Shown: piece after piece, positions 23,635 to 37,217 of the stretch
How the letters are laid out: each line of letters opens with the position of its first letter
How positions within the stretch are numbered: position 1 is the stretch's first letter
Assembly: GCF_000183745.1 (NCBI RefSeq)
Contig: NC_014761.1
Location: 1,612,001-1,676,000, forward strand
DNA from: Oceanithermus profundus DSM 14977
GTDB lineage: Bacteria > Deinococcota > Deinococci > Deinococcales > Marinithermaceae
DNA length: 64,000 nucleotides
Direction: 5' to 3'
Program-made: the position numbers and the translations under genes
Notes under the pieces: generated by a model
Told to the model about the DNA's origin: nothing
The model's input: only the letters and a program-made list of their open reading frames with translations
The model's database searches: none

Positions 23635-24956
23635 CAGAAGTTCCTCCGCCCCTTGATCCGGCCCTTGGAGAGGAAGCCCTCGTAGTTGCGCATCATCAGC
23701 TGCGACTCGATCTGCCGCAGGGTGTCGAGCGCCACGCCCACGACGATCAACAGGCCGATCCCCGAAAAGGCCAGCGACTGCACCTTGGTCAGGTTCTGGA
23801 TGATCTGCGGCAGCGCCGTCACCACCCCCAGGAAGAGGGCGCCCCAGAGCGTCATGCGGCTGACGATGTGCTCGAGGAACTTGATCGTCGGCTCGCCGGG
23901 GCGCACGCCGGGGATGAAGCCGCCGTACTCGCGCAGGTTCTCGGCGATCCGGCGCGGGTCGAACTGCACCGCGGTGTAGATGTAGGTGAAGAGGATGACG
24001 AGGATGACCTCGATGATCAGGCCGCTGGGGTTGCGCGGGTTGAAGAAGCTCGCGATCGCGGACGCGATCGGGCTGTTCGCCTGAAAGGGCGCGGTCAGGA
24101 AGATGGGGATCTGGATGATCGCCGCGGCGAAGATGATGGGGATGACGTTGGCGGCGTTGAGCTTGATCGGCAGGTAGGTCGTCTGGCCGCCGTACATCTT
24201 GCGGCCCACCACCTTGCGGGCGTACTGTACCGGGATTCTTCGCTCGGCCTGGGTGACGGCCACCATCCCCGCGAAGGCCAGGACGATGAAGGCGAAGAAG
24301 AAGATCACGTTGACGATCCCCACCTCACCGCGGGAGACGAGCTGGAAGAGGCCGATCAGCTGGGGCACCCAGTTGGCCACGATGCCGGCGAAGATGATCA
24401 GCGAAACGCCGTTGCCCAGGCCGTACTCGGTGATCCGCTCGCCCATCCACAAGAGCAGGGCGATGCCCGCCACCTGGGTGATGACGACGATGAGTCGGAA
24501 GCCCCAGCCGGGCTCCCAGCCGGGCAGGAGGAACTGCCCGCCGTTGTTCTCGAGGAAGCCCACGGCCAAGAACAGCCCCTGGAAGGCGCCCAGGGCGATA
24601 CCGCCGATGCGGGTGTACTGGGTAATGATGCGGCGGCCTTCCTCGCCCTCGCGCTGCAGCTTCTCGAGCGCCGGCACGGTGGTGGTGAGGAGCTGCATGA
24701 TGATCGCCGCGGTGATGTAGGGCATGATGCCCAGCGCAAAGATGGAAAACTGCTCGAAGTTGCCGCCCGAGAAGAGGTTGATGATGCCGAAGACGCCGCC
24801 CGCGGCCGTCCCCAGGAACTGGGAGACCTTGGCCGTGTCCACCCCCGGCGTGGGCACGAAGGTGCCCAGCCGGTAGACGGCCAGCATCATCAGCGTGAAG
24901 AAGAGGCGCTGCCGCAGCTCCGGGACCACGAAGGCATCCCTAAACGCGCGCAGCAT
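23634..24956 (-). CDS. secY: Protein translocase subunit SecY
   Basis: 440 aa with ten membrane helices. SecY signatures: FFTLMMLAVYRLGTFVPTPGVD in TM1, GIMPYITAAIIMQLLTTTVPALEKLQREGEEGRR, QAERRIPVQYARKVVGRKMYGGQTTYLPIKLNAANVIPIIFA and the cytosolic loop ENLREYGGFIPGVRPGEPT. It forms the Sec channel in the cytoplasmic membrane. It begins 1 nt after the L15 stop. Confidence 0.97.
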   Translation of the reverse strand: MLRAFRDAFVVPELRQRLFFTLMMLAVYRLGTFVPTPGVDTAKVSQFLGTAAGGVFGIINLFSGGNFEQFSIFALGIMPYITAAIIMQLLTTTVPALEKLQREGEEGRRIITQYTRIGGIALGAFQGLFLAVGFLENNGGQFLLPGWEPGWGFRLIVVITQVAGIALLLWMGERITEYGLGNGVSLIIFAGIVANWVPQLIGLFQLVSRGEVGIVNVIFFFAFIVLAFAGMVAVTQAERRIPVQYARKVVGRKMYGGQTTYLPIKLNAANVIPIIFAAAIIQIPIFLTAPFQANSPIASAIASFFNPRNPSGLIIEVILVILFTYIYTAVQFDPRRIAENLREYGGFIPGVRPGEPTIKFLEHIVSRMTLWGALFLGVVTALPQIIQNLTKVQSLAFSGIGLLIVVGVALDTLRQIESQLMMRNYEGFLSKGRIKGRRNF

Positions 24957-24957
24957 C

Positions 24958-25443
24958 TCAGGCCTCCTCGCCAGGCTCGGCTTCCAGCGTCAGGGCCTCG
25001 CCGCCAGCGGCGGCGAGCTTCTCGGCGGCGCTCTTGGAGAACTTGTGGGCGTGGACCTTGAGGGCGACGGTCACCTCGCCGTGGGCGAGGACCTTGACCC
25101 GACCGCCCGCCTTGCGGATCAGGCCCGCCTTGGCCATCAGCTCGGGGGTCACCTCGCCGCCCTCGGGAAAGCGCTCCACCAGGCGGCCGAGGTTGACCGT
25201 CTGGTACTCGGGGCGCTTGATCGCGCCCGGAACCTGGCCGCGCATCCCCCGCTTGGGGAGGCGCATGATCAGGGTGGAGCGGCCGCCCTCGAAGCGGCGC
25301 GGGTCCTTGAGGCCACCGGAGCGCGACTTCTGCCCCTTGTGGCCGCGGGTCGCGGTCTTGCCGTGGCCGCTCGAGGTGCCGCGGCCGACGCGCTTCTTGC
25401 GCTTCGTGGCGCCGGGGTTGGGTTTCAGGTCGGTGACTTTCAT
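24958..25443 (-). CDS. rplO: 50S ribosomal protein L15
   Basis: 161 aa. [44 protein letters not shown] is the typical glycine/basic N-terminal arm; the globular part ends [19 protein letters not shown]. The acidic C-terminal tail is a little longer than usual. The start ATG overlaps the L30 stop by 4 nt. Confidence 0.96.
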   Translation of the reverse strand: MKVTDLKPNPGATKRKKRVGRGTSSGHGKTATRGHKGQKSRSGGLKDPRRFEGGRSTLIMRLPKRGMRGQVPGAIKRPEYQTVNLGRLVERFPEGGEVTPELMAKAGLIRKAGGRVKVLAHGEVTVALKVHAHKFSKSAAEKLAAAGGEALTLEAEPGEEA

Positions 25444-25625
25444 TCCTTCACCTCGACGATCTGGACCAGGTGCTCGACCTTGCGGATCATGCCCCGGACC
25501 GAGGGGTTGTCGGGAAGCTCGCGCTCGCGGTTCATCTTGGTGAGCTTCAGCGCCCGCAGGGTGGCCTTCTGGTCGCGCGGGAAGTCGATGGGGCTACGGA
25601 CCAGCTTGACGCGAAGGGTACCCAT
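25440..25625 (-). CDS. rpmD: 50S ribosomal protein L30
   Basis: 61 aa. [61 protein letters not shown] matches the short bacterial L30 over its whole length (first and last parts quoted by sense: [20 protein letters not shown] and [14 protein letters not shown]). Its start overlaps the S5 stop by 1 nt and its stop overlaps the L15 start by 4 nt, so the three are translationally coupled. Confidence 0.95.
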   Translation of the reverse strand: MGTLRVKLVRSPIDFPRDQKATLRALKLTKMNRERELPDNPSVRGMIRKVEHLVQIVEVKE

Positions 25626-26095
25626 CAGGAAGCCTCCTTCCGCATCTTCTTGACCTCGTCCCAGGTCTGCAGCTGCTTGAGCGCCTCGATCGTCGCGTAG
25701 GCGACGTTGATCTCGTTGCGGCTGCCCAGCACCTTGGTGAGGATGTCGGTCACGCCCGCGAGCTCGAGGATGGCGCGGGGCACCTTGCCCGCGATCACGC
25801 CGGTACCCGGGGCGGCAGGCCGCAGGATGACGCGGCTCGACTCGTAGACGACTTCGATCTCGTGGGGGATGGTGCCGTTTTCGAGGGGCACCTCGATCAG
25901 GTTGCGGCGGGCGATGTTCTGCGCCTTCTGCACCGCCAGCGGCACCTCCTTGGCCTTGCCCAGACCCACGCCGACACGGCCCTGACGGTCGCCGACGACG
26001 GCGAGCGCCCCGAAGCGGAAGCGACGGCCGCCCTTGTAGGTCTTGGCGGTACGCCGGATCATGATCATCTTCTCTTCAAAATCGGTTTCTGGCAT
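25625..26095 (-). CDS. rpsE: 30S ribosomal protein S5
   Basis: 156 aa. Double-stranded RNA-binding domain with [45 protein letters not shown] and the C-terminal [40 protein letters not shown]. It lies at the mRNA entry side of the 30S and affects decoding fidelity. ATG start with AAGGAGG upstream. Confidence 0.97.
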   Translation of the reverse strand: MPETDFEEKMIMIRRTAKTYKGGRRFRFGALAVVGDRQGRVGVGLGKAKEVPLAVQKAQNIARRNLIEVPLENGTIPHEIEVVYESSRVILRPAAPGTGVIAGKVPRAILELAGVTDILTKVLGSRNEINVAYATIEALKQLQTWDEVKKMRKEAS

Positions 26096-26106
26096 GCCGT
26101 CCTCCT

Positions 26107-26445
26107 TTAGAACTCGAGCCCCGCTTCACGGGCGGCTTCGGCCAGCGCCTTGACCCGGCCGTGGTACTTGTAGGCCCCGCGGTCGAAGACCACCTGCTTG
26201 ATGCCTTTGCTGGCGGCCTTCTTGGCGATGTCGGCGCCGACCTGCTTGGCGGCCTCGGTCTTGTTGCCCTTCACCCCGAGCGCGAGCGTGGAGCTGGCCA
26301 CCAGGGTCTGGCCCGCCTCGTCGTCGATGATCTGGGCGTAGATGTGGCTGAGGCTGCGGTAGACGGTGAGCCGCGGGCGCCCGGAACGCTTCACGCGCTT
26401 GCGGGTGCGGTACTTGCGACGCTGAAAGGTGTTCAATCGGGCCAT
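26107..26445 (-). CDS. rplR: 50S ribosomal protein L18
   Basis: 112 aa. Basic N-terminus [20 protein letters not shown], then [32 protein letters not shown] and [32 protein letters not shown], the classical L18 end. Binds 5S rRNA together with L5. Confidence 0.97.
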   Translation of the reverse strand: MARLNTFQRRKYRTRKRVKRSGRPRLTVYRSLSHIYAQIIDDEAGQTLVASSTLALGVKGNKTEAAKQVGADIAKKAASKGIKQVVFDRGAYKYHGRVKALAEAAREAGLEF

Positions 26446-26447
26446 GA

Positions 26448-26993
26448 CTAACCTCCGGTCACGCCGGCCTTACCCGGCTTGAGGCGCAGGACTTCGCCCG
26501 CGTAACGGATGCCCTTGCCGTGGTAGGCGTCGGGCGGGCGGATGGCGCGGATGTTCGCCGCCACCTGGCCCACCTTCTGCTTGTCGATGCCCGAAACGCG
26601 GATCTTGGTGGGCTCGGGCACCTCGAGGGTGATGCCCTCGGGGGCCTCGACGATGACGGGGTGGCTGTAACCGATCGAGAGCTCGATCTTGCCGCCCTGC
26701 AGTTTGGCGCGGTAACCGATGCCCTTGATCTCGAGCTCCTTGACGAAGCCCTGGGAAACGCCCTCGACGGCGTTGGCCACCAGCGAGCGGGTGAGCCCGT
26801 GCAGCGCCCGGTGGCGGCGGCTGTCGGTGGGGCGTTTGACGACGACCTGGTTTTCCTCGACGGCGATCTCCAGGTCGGGGTCGAAGTCCACGACCAGCTG
26901 GCCCTTGGGGCCCTTGACGGTCACCTGACCGGGCTTGACGTCGAGGGTCACGCCCGCGGGCAGGGGGATGGGAAGCTTGCCGATGCGCGACAT
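26448..26993 (-). CDS. rplF: 50S ribosomal protein L6
   Basis: 181 aa. [20 protein letters not shown] opening and the C-terminal repeat with the diagnostic [24 protein letters not shown]. Two similar domains bind 23S rRNA near the sarcin-ricin loop and factor site. Begins 1 nt after the rpsH stop. Confidence 0.97.
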   Translation of the reverse strand: MSRIGKLPIPLPAGVTLDVKPGQVTVKGPKGQLVVDFDPDLEIAVEENQVVVKRPTDSRRHRALHGLTRSLVANAVEGVSQGFVKELEIKGIGYRAKLQGGKIELSIGYSHPVIVEAPEGITLEVPEPTKIRVSGIDKQKVGQVAANIRAIRPPDAYHGKGIRYAGEVLRLKPGKAGVTGG

Positions 26994-26994
26994 C

Positions 26995-27390
26995 TCACCA
27001 CACCTCGCAAACGACCTCGCCGCCCACGCCCTTGCGGCGCGCCTCGCGGTCGACGAGGACGCCCTTGGACGTGGAGACGATGGCGATGCCCAGACCGCGC
27101 CGCACCACCGGCACCTGGTCCGCGCTCACGTAGACGCGGCGGCCGGGACGGGAGACGCGCTGGATGTGCTTGATGGCCTTCTCGCGGCGGGGGCCGTACT
27201 TGAGCTCGAGCCGCAGGAGCGGCTTGCCGTCGTTCTCGACGCGCTCGTACCCCTTCAGGTAGCCCTCGCGCACGAGGATCTTGACGATCTCTTCCTTGAA
27301 CCGGGAGGCCGGAACGTCCACGGTGGCCTTGTGCACCATGAGCGCGTTCCGGATCCGGGTGAGCATGTCCGCAATGGGATCGGTGGTCAT
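26995..27390 (-). CDS. rpsH: 30S ribosomal protein S8
   Basis: 131 aa. [20 protein letters not shown] start and the conserved end [27 protein letters not shown]8 binds 16S rRNA helix 21 and, in Escherichia coli, represses the spc operon at a helix-21-like mRNA structure. Here a 68-nt foldable gap precedes the gene; its own ribosome-binding site is AAAGGAGAGAAG. Confidence 0.97.
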   Translation of the reverse strand: MTTDPIADMLTRIRNALMVHKATVDVPASRFKEEIVKILVREGYLKGYERVENDGKPLLRLELKYGPRREKAIKHIQRVSRPGRRVYVSADQVPVVRRGLGIAIVSTSKGVLVDREARRKGVGGEVVCEVW

Positions 27391-27419
27391 ATCTTCTCTC
27401 CTTTTGTCTCCTAAGGCTC

Positions 27420-27460
27420 AGCGAGCGGTCTCGAGGGAAACCCCCCGACCGGCCCTCGCT
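27420..27460 (-). promoter_or_regulatory. Foldable element between rpsN and rpsH
   Basis: Arms AGCGAG (27460-27455) and CTCGCT (27425-27420) enclose GGTC/GACC and a GGG-AAA-CCC-like inner pairing, giving one long interrupted hairpin that begins at the rpsN stop. There is no U-run, so it is not a plain terminator. It could be a site for ribosomal-protein feedback. Confidence 0.4.
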
Positions 27461-27644
27461 ACCAGGAAGCCTTCTTCAGGCCCGGAAGCTGGCCCTTGTG
27501 CGCGAGCTCGCGGATGCAGATGCGGCAGAGGCCGAAGTAGCGGTAGACCGCGCGCGAACGGCCGCAGCGGGTGCAGCGGTTGTAGGCCCGGACCTTGAAC
27601 TTGGGCTTGCGCTTCGCCTTTTCTACGAGTGCCTTCTTAGCCAT
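27459..27644 (-). CDS. rpsN: 30S ribosomal protein S14, zinc type
   Basis: 61 aa, the short zinc-dependent S14 (type Z): Cys24 and Cys27 in [20 protein letters not shown] and Cys40 and Cys43 in [24 protein letters not shown]. It assembles late in the 30S head. Located between rplE and rpsH as in other bacteria. Confidence 0.97.
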   Translation of the reverse strand: MAKKALVEKAKRKPKFKVRAYNRCTRCGRSRAVYRYFGLCRICIRELAHKGQLPGLKKASW

Positions 27645-27653
27645 GTCGCTCCT

Positions 27654-28202
27654 CTACTTACGGAAGGGGAACCCCAAGAGCTCGAGCAGAGCCTTGGCCT
27701 CTTCGTCGGTCTCGGCGGTGGTCACGATGGCGATGTCCATGCCGCGCACGGCGTCCACCTGGTCGTAGGAAATCTCGGGGAAGATCAGCTGCTCGCGGAT
27801 CCCCAGGTTGTAGTTGCCGCGGCCGTCGAAGCCGCTCGGGTTGACGCCGCGGAAGTCGCGGATGCGGGGCAGGGCGACGTTGATCAGCTTCTCCAGGAAG
27901 ACCCACATGCGGTCGCCGCGCAGCGTCACCTTGAGGCCGATGGGCATCCCCTTGCGCAGCTTGAAGTTCGAGACCGACTTCTTGGCGCGGGTGATGACCG
28001 GCTTCTGCCCGGTGATCTGGCGGATCTCCTCGGCGGCCTTCTCGAGGATGCGCACGTCTTCCTTGGCCTCGCCCAGGGCCTGGTTGATGACGATCTTCTC
28101 GAGGCGCGGCGCGGCCCAGACGTTGTCGTAGCCGAAGCGCTGGATCAGCTCCGGACGCACCTCGCTGACGTAGCGCTGTTTGAGTTTAATCTCCAAAGGC
28201 AT
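27654..28202 (-). CDS. rplE: 50S ribosomal protein L5
   Basis: 182 aa. [44 protein letters not shown] at the start and [32 protein letters not shown] later, followed by the C-terminal [27 protein letters not shown]. Binds 5S rRNA and contacts P-site tRNA. Confidence 0.97.
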   Translation of the reverse strand: MPLEIKLKQRYVSEVRPELIQRFGYDNVWAAPRLEKIVINQALGEAKEDVRILEKAAEEIRQITGQKPVITRAKKSVSNFKLRKGMPIGLKVTLRGDRMWVFLEKLINVALPRIRDFRGVNPSGFDGRGNYNLGIREQLIFPEISYDQVDAVRGMDIAIVTTAETDEEAKALLELLGFPFRK

Positions 28203-28210
28203 CGTTCACC

Positions 28211-28549
28211 TCACTCCTCGTCCAGGGCGGCGCCGCAGTGGTTGCACACGCGGATGCGGCGGACCTTGCCTTCCTCTTCGATCAGCTTCTTCTTGACCCG
28301 GACGGGCTTGCCGCAGCTGGGGCAGACGGGGCGCACCTTGCTGGCGTGCACCGGCGCCTCCATCTCGTGGAAACCGCCCTGGGGGTTGTCGGGGGTGGCG
28401 CGCATGGCCTTCTTGACCACGTTGACGCCCTCGACGACGACCCGCTGCTTCTTGGGGTAGACGGCGATGACGCGGCCGGTCTTGCCCCGGTCCTTGCCCG
28501 AGACCACGACCACGTTGTCGCCCTTCTTGACGTGCAGTTTGGGCTGCAT
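28211..28549 (-). CDS. rplX: 50S ribosomal protein L24 with C-terminal zinc-ribbon pairs
   Basis: 112 aa. KOW motif [43 protein letters not shown], then a C-terminal extension with two cysteine pairs, [10 protein letters not shown] and [11 protein letters not shown], which would hold a zinc ion. Other bacterial L24 proteins have the same extension. L24 starts 50S assembly. The start overlaps the L14 stop by 1 nt. Confidence 0.96.
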   Translation of the reverse strand: MQPKLHVKKGDNVVVVSGKDRGKTGRVIAVYPKKQRVVVEGVNVVKKAMRATPDNPQGGFHEMEAPVHASKVRPVCPSCGKPVRVKKKLIEEEGKVRRIRVCNHCGAALDEE

Positions 28550-28917
28550 CAGAGCACCTCCGGCGCCAGGGAGACGATCTTCATGAACTTGCGCTCGCGC
28601 AGCTCACGCGCCACCGGGCCAAAGACGCGGGTCCCGCGCGGCTCCCCCTGGTTGTTGAGCACCACCGCGGCGTTGGAGTCGAAGCGGATGGCGCTGCCGT
28701 CCGCGCGCTTGACCTCTTTCTTGGTGCGCACGATCACCGCCTTGACGACCTCGCCCTCCTTGACCACGCCGCCGGGGATGGCTTCCTTGACCGAGGCCAC
28801 CACCACGTCGCCGATGCTGGCGTAGCGCCGGTACGAGCCCCCGAGCACGCGGATCACCTTGAGGCGGCGCGCGCCGGAGTTGTCGGCGACCGTAAGACTC
28901 GTTTCCTGCTGGATCAT
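28549..28917 (-). CDS. rplN: 50S ribosomal protein L14
   Basis: 122 aa, full length. [20 protein letters not shown] and [69 protein letters not shown] are the universal L14 motifs. It forms bridge B8 with the small subunit. The start overlaps the S17 stop by 4 nt. Confidence 0.97.
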   Translation of the reverse strand: MIQQETSLTVADNSGARRLKVIRVLGGSYRRYASIGDVVVASVKEAIPGGVVKEGEVVKAVIVRTKKEVKRADGSAIRFDSNAAVVLNNQGEPRGTRVFGPVARELRERKFMKIVSLAPEVL

Positions 28918-29207
28918 GCCTTACCACGCTCCTTGCGCAGGCGGTAACGCTCGACCGCGTCCATGCGGCCTTCCTCGAGGCGGCGGGTCACCTTCCAGCG
29001 CTTGCGGCTGGAGATGGGCCGCGCCTCCACGATCTCGACGACGTCGCCCACCTTGTAGGCGTTTTCCTCGTCGTGGGCCAGGTACTTGCGGGAACGCTTG
29101 GTCACCTTGCCGTAGAGCGGGTGCGGGAACTGGCGCTCCACCAGCACGGCGACCGTCTTGTCCATCTTGTCGCTGACCACGACGCCGGTGAGTACTTTTC
29201 TGGGCAT
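28914..29207 (-). CDS. rpsQ: 30S ribosomal protein S17
   Basis: 97 aa. [45 protein letters not shown] is the S17 OB-fold core, and the C-terminal helix ([28 protein letters not shown]) is the extended form found in Thermus. Binds the 16S 5' domain. Confidence 0.97.
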   Translation of the reverse strand: MPRKVLTGVVVSDKMDKTVAVLVERQFPHPLYGKVTKRSRKYLAHDEENAYKVGDVVEIVEARPISSRKRWKVTRRLEEGRMDAVERYRLRKERGKA

Positions 29208-29220
29208 CGGCTCTCCTCCC

Positions 29221-29418
29221 CTACTCCGCCGCCTGCTGCTTCTCGCGGATCACCGTGAGCAGGCGGGCGATGGTGCGCTTGGTCTCGCGGATGCGGTGGT
29301 TCTGCGCCAGCTGCCCGATCGAGGCCTGGAAGCGCAGGTCCATCAGCTCACGCTTCTTCTCGCGCACCTGCTCGTAGAGCTCCTCGGTGCTCAGGTTGCG
29401 CATCTCATTGAGCTTCAT
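29221..29418 (-). CDS. rpmC: 50S ribosomal protein L29
   Basis: 65 aa from the ATG of MKLNEMRN, the start that matches the Thermus form; the frame also has an ATG three codons earlier (29427). The core is [41 protein letters not shown]. The gene overlaps the end of rplP by 14 nt (23 nt from the upstream ATG), so it is translated by coupling. L29 sits at the tunnel exit and helps dock SRP and trigger factor. Confidence 0.93.
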   Translation of the reverse strand: MKLNEMRNLSTEELYEQVREKKRELMDLRFQASIGQLAQNHRIRETKRTIARLLTVIREKQQAAE

Positions 29419-29830
29419 CGTAGGCATCCCTCTTGACGAACTTGGTCTTGATCGGCAGCTTGTGGCCGGCCAGGCGGAAGGCCTCGCGCGCCTGCTCCTC
29501 GGTCACGCCGGCAACCTCGAACATCACGCGGCCGGGCTTGACCACGGCCACCCAGCCTTCCACGTTGCCTTTACCCTTACCCATGCGCACTTCCAGCGGC
29601 TTCTTGGTGAAGGGCTTGTCGGGGAAGATGCGGATGTAGATCTTCCCGCCGCGGCGGAAGTGGCGCACCATGGCCACACGCGCGGCCTCGATCTGGCGGT
29701 TGGAGATCCAGGAGGGCTCGAGCGCCACCAGGCCGTACTCGCCGAAGGCGACGTAGTCGCCCCCCTTGGTGGCCCCGCGCATGTTGCCGCGGTGCTGCTT
29801 GCGGTACTTGAGCCGTTTAGGCATCAGCAT
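29405..29830 (-). CDS. rplP: 50S ribosomal protein L16
   Basis: 141 aa. [43 protein letters not shown] with [48 protein letters not shown]; the MLMP start agrees with Thermus. It contacts A-site tRNA. It begins 14 nt inside the end of rpsC and ends 14 nt inside rpmC. Confidence 0.97.
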   Translation of the reverse strand: MLMPKRLKYRKQHRGNMRGATKGGDYVAFGEYGLVALEPSWISNRQIEAARVAMVRHFRRGGKIYIRIFPDKPFTKKPLEVRMGKGKGNVEGWVAVVKPGRVMFEVAGVTEEQAREAFRLAGHKLPIKTKFVKRDAYDEAQ

Positions 29831-30560
29831 CGCTGGCCTCCTTCTTCACGCGGCGGCGCACGGCGGGGCGGCGGCGGGTGCGCTCGGGCTTGCCCGCGGC
29901 CGCGGCGGCCTTGCGCGCCGGCTTCTGCTGACCGATGACCTCGCCCTTGAAGATGTAGGCCTTCACGCCCAGCACGCCGTAGGTGGTGCGGGCGAGGGCG
30001 AAGCCGTAGTCGATGTTGGCGCGGAGGGTGTGCAGCGGCACGCGCCCGTCGGAGCTCCACTCGGTGCGGGCCTGTTCGGCGCCGCCGATGCGGCCCGAGA
30101 CCACAACCTTCGCGCCCTGGGCGCCCGATTCGACGACGCGCTGCACCGCCTGCTTGATGGCGCGGCGCACCGCAAAGCGGCGCTCGATCTGCTCGGCCAC
30201 GCGCTGGGCCACGAGCGGCGCGGAGAGGTTGGGGTTGCCCACCTCCTGGACGTTGAGCGCGATCGTGCGGTTCGGGAACATCTTCTGCAGCTCCGCGCGC
30301 ATGCGCTTGATCGTCTCGCCGCCGCGCCCGATGATCACGCCCGGCTTGGCCGCGTGCACCGTCACCGAGAGGTTGTCGGCGGCGCGCTCGATGTCGATGC
30401 GGGCGATGCCGCCGTGCGCCACCTCGTTCTCGATGAGTTCGCGCACCTTGCGGTCCTCCTCGAGCAGCTGGGCGTAGCCCTTCTTGCCCGAGTACCAGCG
30501 CGACTCCCAGTCCCGGGTGATGCCCAGGCGGAAGCCGATGGGGTTGATCTTGTTACCCAT
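29817..30560 (-). CDS. rpsC: 30S ribosomal protein S3
   Basis: 247 aa from the ATG of [20 protein letters not shown]. Contains the KH domain ([28 protein letters not shown]) and the C-terminal S3 domain ([63 protein letters not shown]). A Lys/Ala/Arg-rich tail follows. It lines the mRNA entry channel and has helicase activity. The open frame extends upstream but overlaps rplV; the chosen start overlaps rplV by 8 nt. Confidence 0.97.
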   Translation of the reverse strand: MGNKINPIGFRLGITRDWESRWYSGKKGYAQLLEEDRKVRELIENEVAHGGIARIDIERAADNLSVTVHAAKPGVIIGRGGETIKRMRAELQKMFPNRTIALNVQEVGNPNLSAPLVAQRVAEQIERRFAVRRAIKQAVQRVVESGAQGAKVVVSGRIGGAEQARTEWSSDGRVPLHTLRANIDYGFALARTTYGVLGVKAYIFKGEVIGQQKPARKAAAAAGKPERTRRRPAVRRRVKKEASDADA

Positions 30561-30891
30561 GCTTCTCCTCCACGATGACGGTGATGTGGCTGGTGCGCTT
30601 CTTGATGATGTCGGCGCGGCCACGGGCCCGCGGCAGGATGCGCTTGAGGGTGGGGCCCTCGTCGACGTAGGCCGCCTTGACCACCAGCTGGTCCTCGAGC
30701 AGGTCGTGGTTGTTGACGGCGTTGGCGACCGCGCTCTTCAGGACCTTGCGCACCGCGTGGGCGGCCCGCTTGTTGGTGTACTTGAGGATCTGGTCGGCCT
30801 CGTCGGCGCTCTTGCCGCGGATCAGGTCCACGACCAGGCGCACCTTGCGCGGAGACATGCGGATGTACTTGGCCACGGCTTTCGCTTCCAT
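30553..30891 (-). CDS. rplV: 50S ribosomal protein L22
   Basis: 112 aa. [84 protein letters not shown]. The beta-hairpin near RARGRAD lines the peptide tunnel, where macrolide-resistance changes fall in other bacteria. Confidence 0.97.
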   Translation of the reverse strand: MEAKAVAKYIRMSPRKVRLVVDLIRGKSADEADQILKYTNKRAAHAVRKVLKSAVANAVNNHDLLEDQLVVKAAYVDEGPTLKRILPRARGRADIIKKRTSHITVIVEEKHG

Positions 30892-30902
30892 GCTCCGCCC
30901 CC

Positions 30903-31184
30903 CTAGCGCTTCTTGGCCTGCTTGACGTCCTTGCCGTGCCCGCGGTAGGTGCGGGTCGGCGCGAACTCGCCAAGCTTGTGGCCCACCATGTTCTCGGTGA
31001 TGAAGACGGGCACGTGCTGCTTGCCGTTGTAGACGGCGATGGTGTGCCCGACCATCTCGGGAACGATGGTGGAGCGTCGGCTCCAGGTCTTGATGACCCG
31101 CTTCTCGCCGGCGGCGTTCATGGCCTCGACCTTTTCGAGAAGGTGGTCATCGATGAATACGCCTTTTTTCAGACTACGCGGCAT
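30903..31184 (-). CDS. rpsS: 30S ribosomal protein S19
   Basis: 93 aa. [75 protein letters not shown]. Part of the 30S head, in a complex with S13. Confidence 0.97.
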   Translation of the reverse strand: MPRSLKKGVFIDDHLLEKVEAMNAAGEKRVIKTWSRRSTIVPEMVGHTIAVYNGKQHVPVFITENMVGHKLGEFAPTRTYRGHGKDVKQAKKR

Positions 31185-31195
31185 GCTTCACCTCG

Positions 31196-32029
31196 CTACT
31201 TCTTCTTCCGCCGGCTGATGATGAACCGGTCCGAGGGCTTGCGCTTCTTGCGGGTCTTCTTGCCCTTGGTCTGCCAGCCCCAGGGCGAGGCGGGCGGACG
31301 TCCGCGGGGCGCACGCCCCTCGCCGCCGCCGTGGGGGTGGTCCACCGGGTTCATCGCCGAGCCGCGCACGTGCGGCTTGCGGCCGAGCCAGCGGGTGCGG
31401 CCGGCCTTGCCGATGACGATGTTCTTGTGGTCGGCGTTGCCCACCACGCCCACGGTCGCGTAGGACTCGGCGTGGATGCGGCGCAGCTCGCCCGAGGGCA
31501 GGCGCAGCACCACGTAGTCGCCCTCGCGGCCCTGGATCTGCGCGCCGGTGCCGGCCGAGCGCGCCAGCTGGGCGCCCTTGCCGGGCTCGAGCTCGATGGC
31601 GTGCACCACCGTACCCACGGGGATGAAGCGCAGCGGCAGGGCGTTGCCCACCTGGATCGGCGCCTCGGGGCCGGACTGAACGGTCATGCCCGGCTTCAAC
31701 CCTTCGGGGGCAATGATGTAGCGCTTCTCGCCGTCGCGGTAGAAGAGCAGGGCGATGCGCGCCGAGCGGTTGGGGTCGTACTCGATGGCGGCGACGCGGG
31801 CGGGGATGCCGGCCTTGTCGCGCCGCTTGAAGTCGATGATGCGGTAGAGGCGCTTGTGGCCGCCGCCGCGGAAGCGCACGGTGATGCGCCCCTGGTTGTT
31901 GCGCCCGCCCGTCTTCTTCAGCGGCTCGGTCAGCGACTTCTCGGGCTCGGTCTTGGTGATCTCCGAGAAGTCGGCCACCGTCATGAAGCGACGGGAGGGG
32001 GTGTAGGGCCTGAACTTCTTAACCGCCAT
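31196..32029 (-). CDS. rplB: 50S ribosomal protein L2
   Basis: 277 aa. [50 protein letters not shown] and, near the C-terminus, [55 protein letters not shown]. The conserved His in HPHGGG contributes to the peptidyl-transferase region. The largest and one of the most conserved proteins of the 50S. Confidence 0.97.
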   Translation of the reverse strand: MAVKKFRPYTPSRRFMTVADFSEITKTEPEKSLTEPLKKTGGRNNQGRITVRFRGGGHKRLYRIIDFKRRDKAGIPARVAAIEYDPNRSARIALLFYRDGEKRYIIAPEGLKPGMTVQSGPEAPIQVGNALPLRFIPVGTVVHAIELEPGKGAQLARSAGTGAQIQGREGDYVVLRLPSGELRRIHAESYATVGVVGNADHKNIVIGKAGRTRWLGRKPHVRGSAMNPVDHPHGGGEGRAPRGRPPASPWGWQTKGKKTRKKRKPSDRFIISRRKKK

Positions 32030-32038
32030 GGTTCACCT

Positions 32039-32329
32039 CTAAATCAGCCCTTCCAGGGCTTCGATCTTCTGGCCCGGGGCCACGGTCACGATCGCCTTCT
32101 TGCGGTCGGGGCGCTTGCCCTCGTAGCGGCCCATGCGCTTCTTCTTGCCGCGCACGCTCATCACGTTGACGTCCACGACCTTGACCTTGAACGCCTGCTG
32201 CACCGCGTTCTTGACCGCGGTCTTGGAGGCGTCCGGGTGCACCCAGAAGGTGTACTTGCCCTCGGCGTAGCCGCCGTAGGCCTTCTCCGAGAGCACCGGC
32301 TCGATGATCACGTCGTACGGGGTCTTCAC
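32039..32329 (-). CDS. rplW: 50S ribosomal protein L23
   Basis: 96 aa. [85 protein letters not shown]. It is the main docking site for trigger factor and SRP at the tunnel exit. Its start overlaps the rplD stop by 4 nt. Confidence 0.97.
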   Translation of the reverse strand: MKTPYDVIIEPVLSEKAYGGYAEGKYTFWVHPDASKTAVKNAVQQAFKVKVVDVNVMSVRGKKKRMGRYEGKRPDRKKAIVTVAPGQKIEALEGLI

Positions 32330-32952
32330 GCCTCACCTCCGATGCCGGCGCGCTCGAGCGCGAGCGCCAGCGCCGCCTCGTCGAGGACGAGCCGGTCGGT
32401 GCGCAGGATGTCGTAGACGTTGATGCCCTCGGGACTCAGGGTCACGACCCAGGGCAGGTTGCGCGCTGCGCGGCGCACGTTCTCGTCGGCGGTCACCAGG
32501 GTGACGCGCTCGGAGCCGTCCAGACCGTGCTTGCTTGCCCACTCCACGAACTGCTTGGTCTTGCCCTCGACCCCGGCGAAGGCCTCCACGATGAGCAGCT
32601 TCTCCTCGCGAGCGCGGTCGGCCAGCGCCATGGCCAGGCCGGCGCGGCGCACCTTACGAGGCAGGGTGTAGCCGTAGTCGCGCGGACGCGGGCCGAAGAC
32701 GACCCCGCCGCCGACGAAGATGTTCGCGCCGCGGCTGCCGTGGCGGGCGCGGCCCAGGCCCTTCTGGGGGAAGAGCTTGCGGGTCGAGTAGCTCACCTCG
32801 CCGCGGGTCTTCGTCGAGGCGGTGCCGCGGCGGCGGCTCGCCAGCTGCCAGCGCACCACCTCGTAGAGGACGTGGGGGTTCACCTCCTCGGGGAGGGGCA
32901 GCTCGCGCGAGGTGGCCTTCCCCTTGGCGGGAATGACGGGAACCTTGTACAT
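32326..32952 (-). CDS. rplD: 50S ribosomal protein L4
   Basis: 208 aa from the ATG (MYKVPVIP), overlapping the rplC stop by 1 nt; a GTG one codon upstream is the only competitor. [82 protein letters not shown] is the L4 core with its tunnel loop. In Escherichia coli L4 also represses the S10 operon. Confidence 0.96.
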   Translation of the reverse strand: MYKVPVIPAKGKATSRELPLPEEVNPHVLYEVVRWQLASRRRGTASTKTRGEVSYSTRKLFPQKGLGRARHGSRGANIFVGGGVVFGPRPRDYGYTLPRKVRRAGLAMALADRAREEKLLIVEAFAGVEGKTKQFVEWASKHGLDGSERVTLVTADENVRRAARNLPWVVTLSPEGINVYDILRTDRLVLDEAALALALERAGIGGEA

Positions 32953-33578
32953 CACTTCGCCCCCTTGTCGCGCGTGGTCTCGCGCACGACCACCAGGCCG
33001 CCGTTGGGGCCCGGGATCGCGCCCTTGATGAGGAGCAGGTTCTCCTCAGGGATCACCTCGACCACTTCCAGGTTCTGCACCGTGATGCGCTCCGCGCCGT
33101 AGTGGCCGGCCATCTTCTTGCCCTTGTAGACGCGGCCGGGCGCCTTGCGCTGCCCGATCGAACCGCCGTGGCGGTGGATGCGGTGGGCGCCGTGCGAGGC
33201 GGGGCCGCCGGCGAAGTTCCAGCGCTTCATCACGCCCGCGGTGCCGCGGCCCTTGCTGGTGCCGGTCACGTCCACCTTGTCGCCGGGCTGGAAGATCTCG
33301 ACGGTGACGACGTCGCCCTCGGGCTCGAAGTCGCGGATCTCGCGCAGGTAGCGGACCGGCTCGGCCGAGAACTTGGCGAAGTGGCCCTTCATCGGCTTGT
33401 TGACCCGTTTGGGCTCGAGCGGCACGAAGCCCAGCTGCACCGCAGCGTAGCCGTCGCGCTCCGGGCTCTTGCGCTGCACCACCGGGCAGGGGCCCGCCAG
33501 CACCACGGTCACGGGGATGGCGCGGTCGTTCTTCCAGATCTGGGTCATGCCCACTTTGGCGCCTAGGATGCCCTTCAC
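32952..33578 (-). CDS. rplC: 50S ribosomal protein L3
   Basis: 208 aa. [34 protein letters not shown] and the extended loop [59 protein letters not shown] start, overlapping the rpsJ stop as GTGA. Binds at the base of the peptidyl-transferase centre. Confidence 0.97.
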   Translation of the reverse strand: MKGILGAKVGMTQIWKNDRAIPVTVVLAGPCPVVQRKSPERDGYAAVQLGFVPLEPKRVNKPMKGHFAKFSAEPVRYLREIRDFEPEGDVVTVEIFQPGDKVDVTGTSKGRGTAGVMKRWNFAGGPASHGAHRIHRHGGSIGQRKAPGRVYKGKKMAGHYGAERITVQNLEVVEVIPEENLLLIKGAIPGPNGGLVVVRETTRDKGAK

Positions 33579-33892
33579 CGGCCACCTCCCACCGTCTTGA
33601 TCTCGATCTCCACGCCCGTCGGCAGGTCGAGGGTCATCAGGCTCTCGATCGTCTTCTTGTTGGGGTTGGTGATGTCCACCAGACGGTTGTGGGTGCGGAT
33701 CTCGAAGTGTTCGCGGCTGTCCTTGTGCTTGAACGGACCGCGCAGCACGGTGAAACGGCGGATGCGGGTGGGCAAGGGAACCGGCCCCGCCACCTTGGCG
33801 CCGCTGCGCCGGGCCGTCTCGACGATCTTGCGCGCGGAAGCGTCCAGGCTCTTGTGGTCGAAACCGCGCAGCTTAATGCGAATCTTTGGCAT
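33575..33892 (-). CDS. rpsJ: 30S ribosomal protein S10 (NusE)
   Basis: 105 aa. [83 protein letters not shown] 30S head protein that also serves as NusE in antitermination. It follows tuf directly, as in Thermus. Confidence 0.97.
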   Translation of the reverse strand: MPKIRIKLRGFDHKSLDASARKIVETARRSGAKVAGPVPLPTRIRRFTVLRGPFKHKDSREHFEIRTHNRLVDITNPNKKTIESLMTLDLPTGVEIEIKTVGGGR

Positions 33893-33900
33893 CCCTCACC

Positions 33901-35120
<1,220 letters not shown>

Positions 35121-35142
35121 GGTTTCCTCCTTGCGCGTCGCG

Positions 35143-37215
<2,073 letters not shown>

Positions 37216-37217
37216 GG

